A stretch of DNA of 64,000 nt, from the NCBI RefSeq assembly GCF_011758765.1, contig NZ_JAANOU010000001.1:248001-312000 (forward strand), written 5' to 3'. Positions 62,037 to 64,000 of the stretch are shown in pieces. Positions within the stretch are counted from its first letter, which is position 1; each line of letters opens with the position of its first letter. The notes under the pieces are model-generated. The model did not search any database and had not been told where the DNA came from. It saw only the letters and a program-made list of their open reading frames with translations. Made by a program: the position numbers and the translations under genes. The stretch is from Amycolatopsis viridis. GTDB taxonomy: Bacteria > Actinomycetota > Actinomycetes > Mycobacteriales > Pseudonocardiaceae.

Positions 62037-62474
62037 ATGACCGCTGACCAGCTCAGCAAGAACAAGCAACTCGTCGAAGACTTCATCCAGGACCTGTTCA
62101 CCAAGGGCGACACCGGTGCCGTCGAGCGCTATCTCGACCCCGGTTTCGTCAGCCACGACCCGCCGTTCCCGGGAGCCCCGGAGGGGCCCGAGGGCATGCG
62201 CCAGGCCGCCGTGCTGTTCCGCCGGGCGCTGCCGGACTGGCACAGCGACGTCGAGCAGCTCGTCGCCGAAGGTGACCTCGTCGTCGAGGTGTTCACCGCC
62301 AGCGGTACCCACCGGGGCGAGCTGATGGGCGTGCCCGGCACCGGCAGGACGATCACCCTGCGCGGCGTCAACGTGTTCCGCGTGGCGGGTGACCGGATCG
62401 CCGAGCGCTGGGGCGTCCTCGACCAACTCGCCCTGCTCGCCCAGCTCGGGCTCACTTCTCCAGGATCGCCGTGA
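62037..62474 (+). CDS. SnoaL-like ester cyclase-type protein
   Basis: A 145-residue NTF2-fold protein. The line DPGFVSHDPPFPGAPEGPEG and the end VFRVAGDRIAERWGVLDQLALL are typical of the SnoaL-like/ester-cyclase group, small pocket proteins that isomerise or cyclise polyketide-like substrates or act as unknown single-domain enzymes. ATG at 62037. The 3' end overlaps the convergent thiolase gene by 23 bases. It diverges from the LuxR gene. Confidence 0.85.
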   Translation: MTADQLSKNKQLVEDFIQDLFTKGDTGAVERYLDPGFVSHDPPFPGAPEGPEGMRQAAVLFRRALPDWHSDVEQLVAEGDLVVEVFTASGTHRGELMGVPGTGRTITLRGVNVFRVAGDRIAERWGVLDQLALLAQLGLTSPGSP

Positions 62475-63723
62475 TGCCCTGGCCGCCGGCGGCGCAGATG
62501 GAGATCAGGCCGCGGCCCGAGCCCTTCTCGTGCAGCAGTTTCGCCAGGGTCGCCACGATCCGGCCACCGGTCGCGGCGAACGGGTGCCCCGCGGCCAGCG
62601 ACGAGCCGTTGACGTTCAGCTTCGACCGGTCGATCGGGCCGAGGGGCTGGTCGAGTCCCAGCTTCTCCTTGGCGAACGCCGGGCTCTCCCACGCCTTGAG
62701 CGTCGCCAGCACCTGGGAGGCGAACGCCTCGTGGATCTCGTAGAAGTCGAAGTCCTGCAAGGTCAGGCCCGCCTTCGCGAGCATCCGCGGCACGGCGTAG
62801 GCGGGGGCCATCAGCAGGCCCTCGCCGCCGTGCACGTAGTCCACGGCCGCGGTCTGCGCGTACGTCAGGTGGGCCAGCACCGGCAGGTTCCGTTCGGCGG
62901 CCCACTCCTCGCTCGCGAGCAGGACCGTCGACGCGCCGTCGGTCAGCGGGGTCGAGTTGCCCGCGGTCATCGTGCCGTCGGGGCCGCCGAAGACGGGCTT
63001 GAGCTTGGCGAGCTTCTCCGCGGTCGAGTCCGGCCGCAGGTTCTGGTCGCGGGTCAGGCCGAGGTACGGCGTGACCAGGTCGTCGAAGAACCCGCGTTCG
63101 TAGGCCGCGGCGAGCCGCTGGTGGCTGGTCGCGGCGAGCACGTCCTGCTCCTCGCGGGAGATCTCCCACTCCCGGGCGGTCAGCGCCGCGTGCTCGCCCA
63201 TCGACAGGCCGGTGCGCGGCTCGGCGTTGCGCGGGATTTCCGGCACGATCTGGCCCGGCCGCAGCTTCGTCAGCAGCTTGAGCCGCTGACCCACGGTCTT
63301 CGCCGCGTTGAGCTGCACGAGGATGCGGCGCAGGTCGTCGTTCACCGCGAGCGGGGCGTCGGAGGTGGTGTCCACGCCTCCGGCGATCGCCGAGTCGATC
63401 TGCCCGAGCGCGATCTTGTTGGCGACGTTGACGATCGCCTGCAGGCCGGTGCCGCACGCCATCTGGACGTCCGCGGCCGGTGTTTCCGGCGAGAGCTTGC
63501 TGCCCAGCACGCTCTCCCGGGCGAGGTTGAAGTCCCGGGCGTGCTTGAGCACCGCACCGGCGGCGACCTCGCCGATGCGCTCGCCCTGCAGCGCGAAGCG
63601 GCTCACCAGGCCGTCCAGCGCGGCGGTGAGCATGTCCTGGTTGGACGCGCTGGCGTAGCGGCCGTTCGAGCGCGCGAACGGGATGCGGTTGCCGCCGACG
63701 ATGGCGACGCGACGGACGTCCAT
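62452..63723 (-). CDS. fadA2: Acetyl-CoA acyltransferase (thiolase), FadA2-like
   Basis: A 423-residue thiolase that cleaves 3-ketoacyl-CoA in beta-oxidation or runs the reverse condensation. The nucleophile Cys90 is in QMACGTGLQ, with the C-terminal NVNGSSLAAGHPFAATGGR and ICAAGGQG motifs supplying the His and second Cys. The length matches the type found in mycobacteria (Rv0243). It diverges from a FabG4-like reductase, exactly as in M. tuberculosis, across a small palindromic operator. Confidence 0.93.
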   Translation of the reverse strand: MDVRRVAIVGGNRIPFARSNGRYASASNQDMLTAALDGLVSRFALQGERIGEVAAGAVLKHARDFNLARESVLGSKLSPETPAADVQMACGTGLQAIVNVANKIALGQIDSAIAGGVDTTSDAPLAVNDDLRRILVQLNAAKTVGQRLKLLTKLRPGQIVPEIPRNAEPRTGLSMGEHAALTAREWEISREEQDVLAATSHQRLAAAYERGFFDDLVTPYLGLTRDQNLRPDSTAEKLAKLKPVFGGPDGTMTAGNSTPLTDGASTVLLASEEWAAERNLPVLAHLTYAQTAAVDYVHGGEGLLMAPAYAVPRMLAKAGLTLQDFDFYEIHEAFASQVLATLKAWESPAFAKEKLGLDQPLGPIDRSKLNVNGSSLAAGHPFAATGGRIVATLAKLLHEKGSGRGLISICAAGGQGITAILEK

Positions 63724-63765
63724 GACCTTTCCTCCCACTGGGGTGGCGAGCCTCGGATGACAGTG

Positions 63766-63787
63766 TAACCTACTGACGAGTAGGTAA
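63766..63787. promoter_or_regulatory. Palindromic operator between fadA2 and FabG4-like genes
   Basis: CCTACT-GACG-AGTAGG is a perfect inverted repeat at 63769-63784. It extends to TAA on the left and right with one mismatch, a size typical for TetR-type lipid regulators. The regulator is not in the window. Confidence 0.6.
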
Positions 63788-63807
63788 GCTCGGTGAGGAG
63801 GCACGTG

Positions 63808-64000
63808 ATGGCCGACCGGTATCAGCAGTTCACCAAGACGCCGATCGGGAAGTTCGTGGTGCCCAGGCTCGGGCTGCCCAACCCGCCGGTGCTGCGCCGG
63901 TACCGCCCCGGCCAGCCCCCGCTCGATGGTCCCGCACTTTTCGGCGGCGCGCCCGGCGGGCGGCTGGGCAAGGCGGTGACGACCCAGCTCGCAGCCGCCG
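63808..64000 (+). CDS. fabG4: 3-oxoacyl-ACP reductase, FabG4-like, cut at window edge
   Basis: Only the first 64 codons are visible. The start FTKTPIGKFVVPRLGLPNPP and LRRYRPGQPPLDGPALFGG match the N-terminal extension of the long FabG4-type reductases of mycobacteria (Rv0242c), which lie divergent from fadA2. GAGGAGG precedes the ATG. The Rossmann core and catalytic residues lie beyond the window, so activity cannot be checked. Confidence 0.8.
   Translation, partial: MADRYQQFTKTPIGKFVVPRLGLPNPPVLRRYRPGQPPLDGPALFGGAPGGRLGKAVTTQLAAA

Noticed and set aside
1-64000. CRISPR arrays, tRNA or rRNA genes, insertion sequences or prophage
   Set aside because: No regular direct repeats with spacers, no tRNA-like cloverleaf and no transposase, integrase or phage structural genes were seen while reading both strands.

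Overview
The window is very GC-rich, gene-dense DNA from an actinomycete. Codons strongly prefer G or C in the third position, GTG and TTG starts are common, and Shine-Dalgarno boxes are GGAGG-like. Gene content points to Pseudonocardiaceae, most likely Amycolatopsis or a close relative: ESX (type VII secretion) accessory genes, inositol-1-phosphate synthase, GTP-dependent PEPCK, an F420-type oxidoreductase and IniA/IniC-like dynamins. The order ino1 - PadR - DUF5318 - ponA - GT87 - rpsF - ssb - rpsR - rplI - dnaB, plus trmB, pckG and the fadA2/fabG4 pair further on, matches what is known from near the mycobacterial replication origin. This segment is therefore probably origin-proximal core chromosome with accessory insertions.

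Layout. 1-6250: dnaB (cut by the window edge), a gene-free stretch with DnaA-box-like motifs, a four-gene ESX-accessory operon lying between dnaB and rplI, then rplI, rpsR, ssb and rpsF. 6326-9066: three related secreted, membrane-anchored, two-cysteine proteins. 9173-16803: endonuclease IV, a GT87 glycosyltransferase, a class A PBP, DUF5318, PadR and ino1 with a strong terminator. 16811-25296: HAD phosphatase, ArsR/MFS pair, MarR/MFS operon with a nested operator, PhoX phosphatase with a PHO box, an MFS permease and an SDR. 25293-27279: a second ESX-accessory operon. 27382-40631: amidohydrolase, a two-component system divergent from an FtsX-type ABC exporter, trmB, an orphan gene, an ABC-2-type exporter, an SDR and a second two-component system.

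40748-45408 is a dynamin operon: an IniC-like GTPase, a GrpE-like protein, an IniA-like GTPase with a membrane hairpin, and a calcium-loop repeat protein. 45766-53367 holds pckG, an F420-type oxidoreductase, an XRE regulator under a long palindrome, a secreted tripeptidyl aminopeptidase, a DUF3311/SSS transporter pair and an AhpD-like protein. 53386-64000 is more accessory: a MarR-GNAT fusion, two convergent overlapping unknown genes (one faintly TGT-like), a 49-residue basic protein, an HxlR/MFS/FMN-oxidoreductase locus, an AAA ATPase, a DoxX-like protein, a LuxR regulator, a SnoaL-like protein, and a thiolase divergent from a cut FabG4-like reductase.

No insertion sequence, prophage, CRISPR array, rRNA or tRNA was recognised. 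The items most worth following are the two-cysteine surface-protein triplet, the dynamin/GrpE/calcium-loop operon, the TGT-like gene pair, the dispersed palindromic repeat and the DnaA-box-like clusters.
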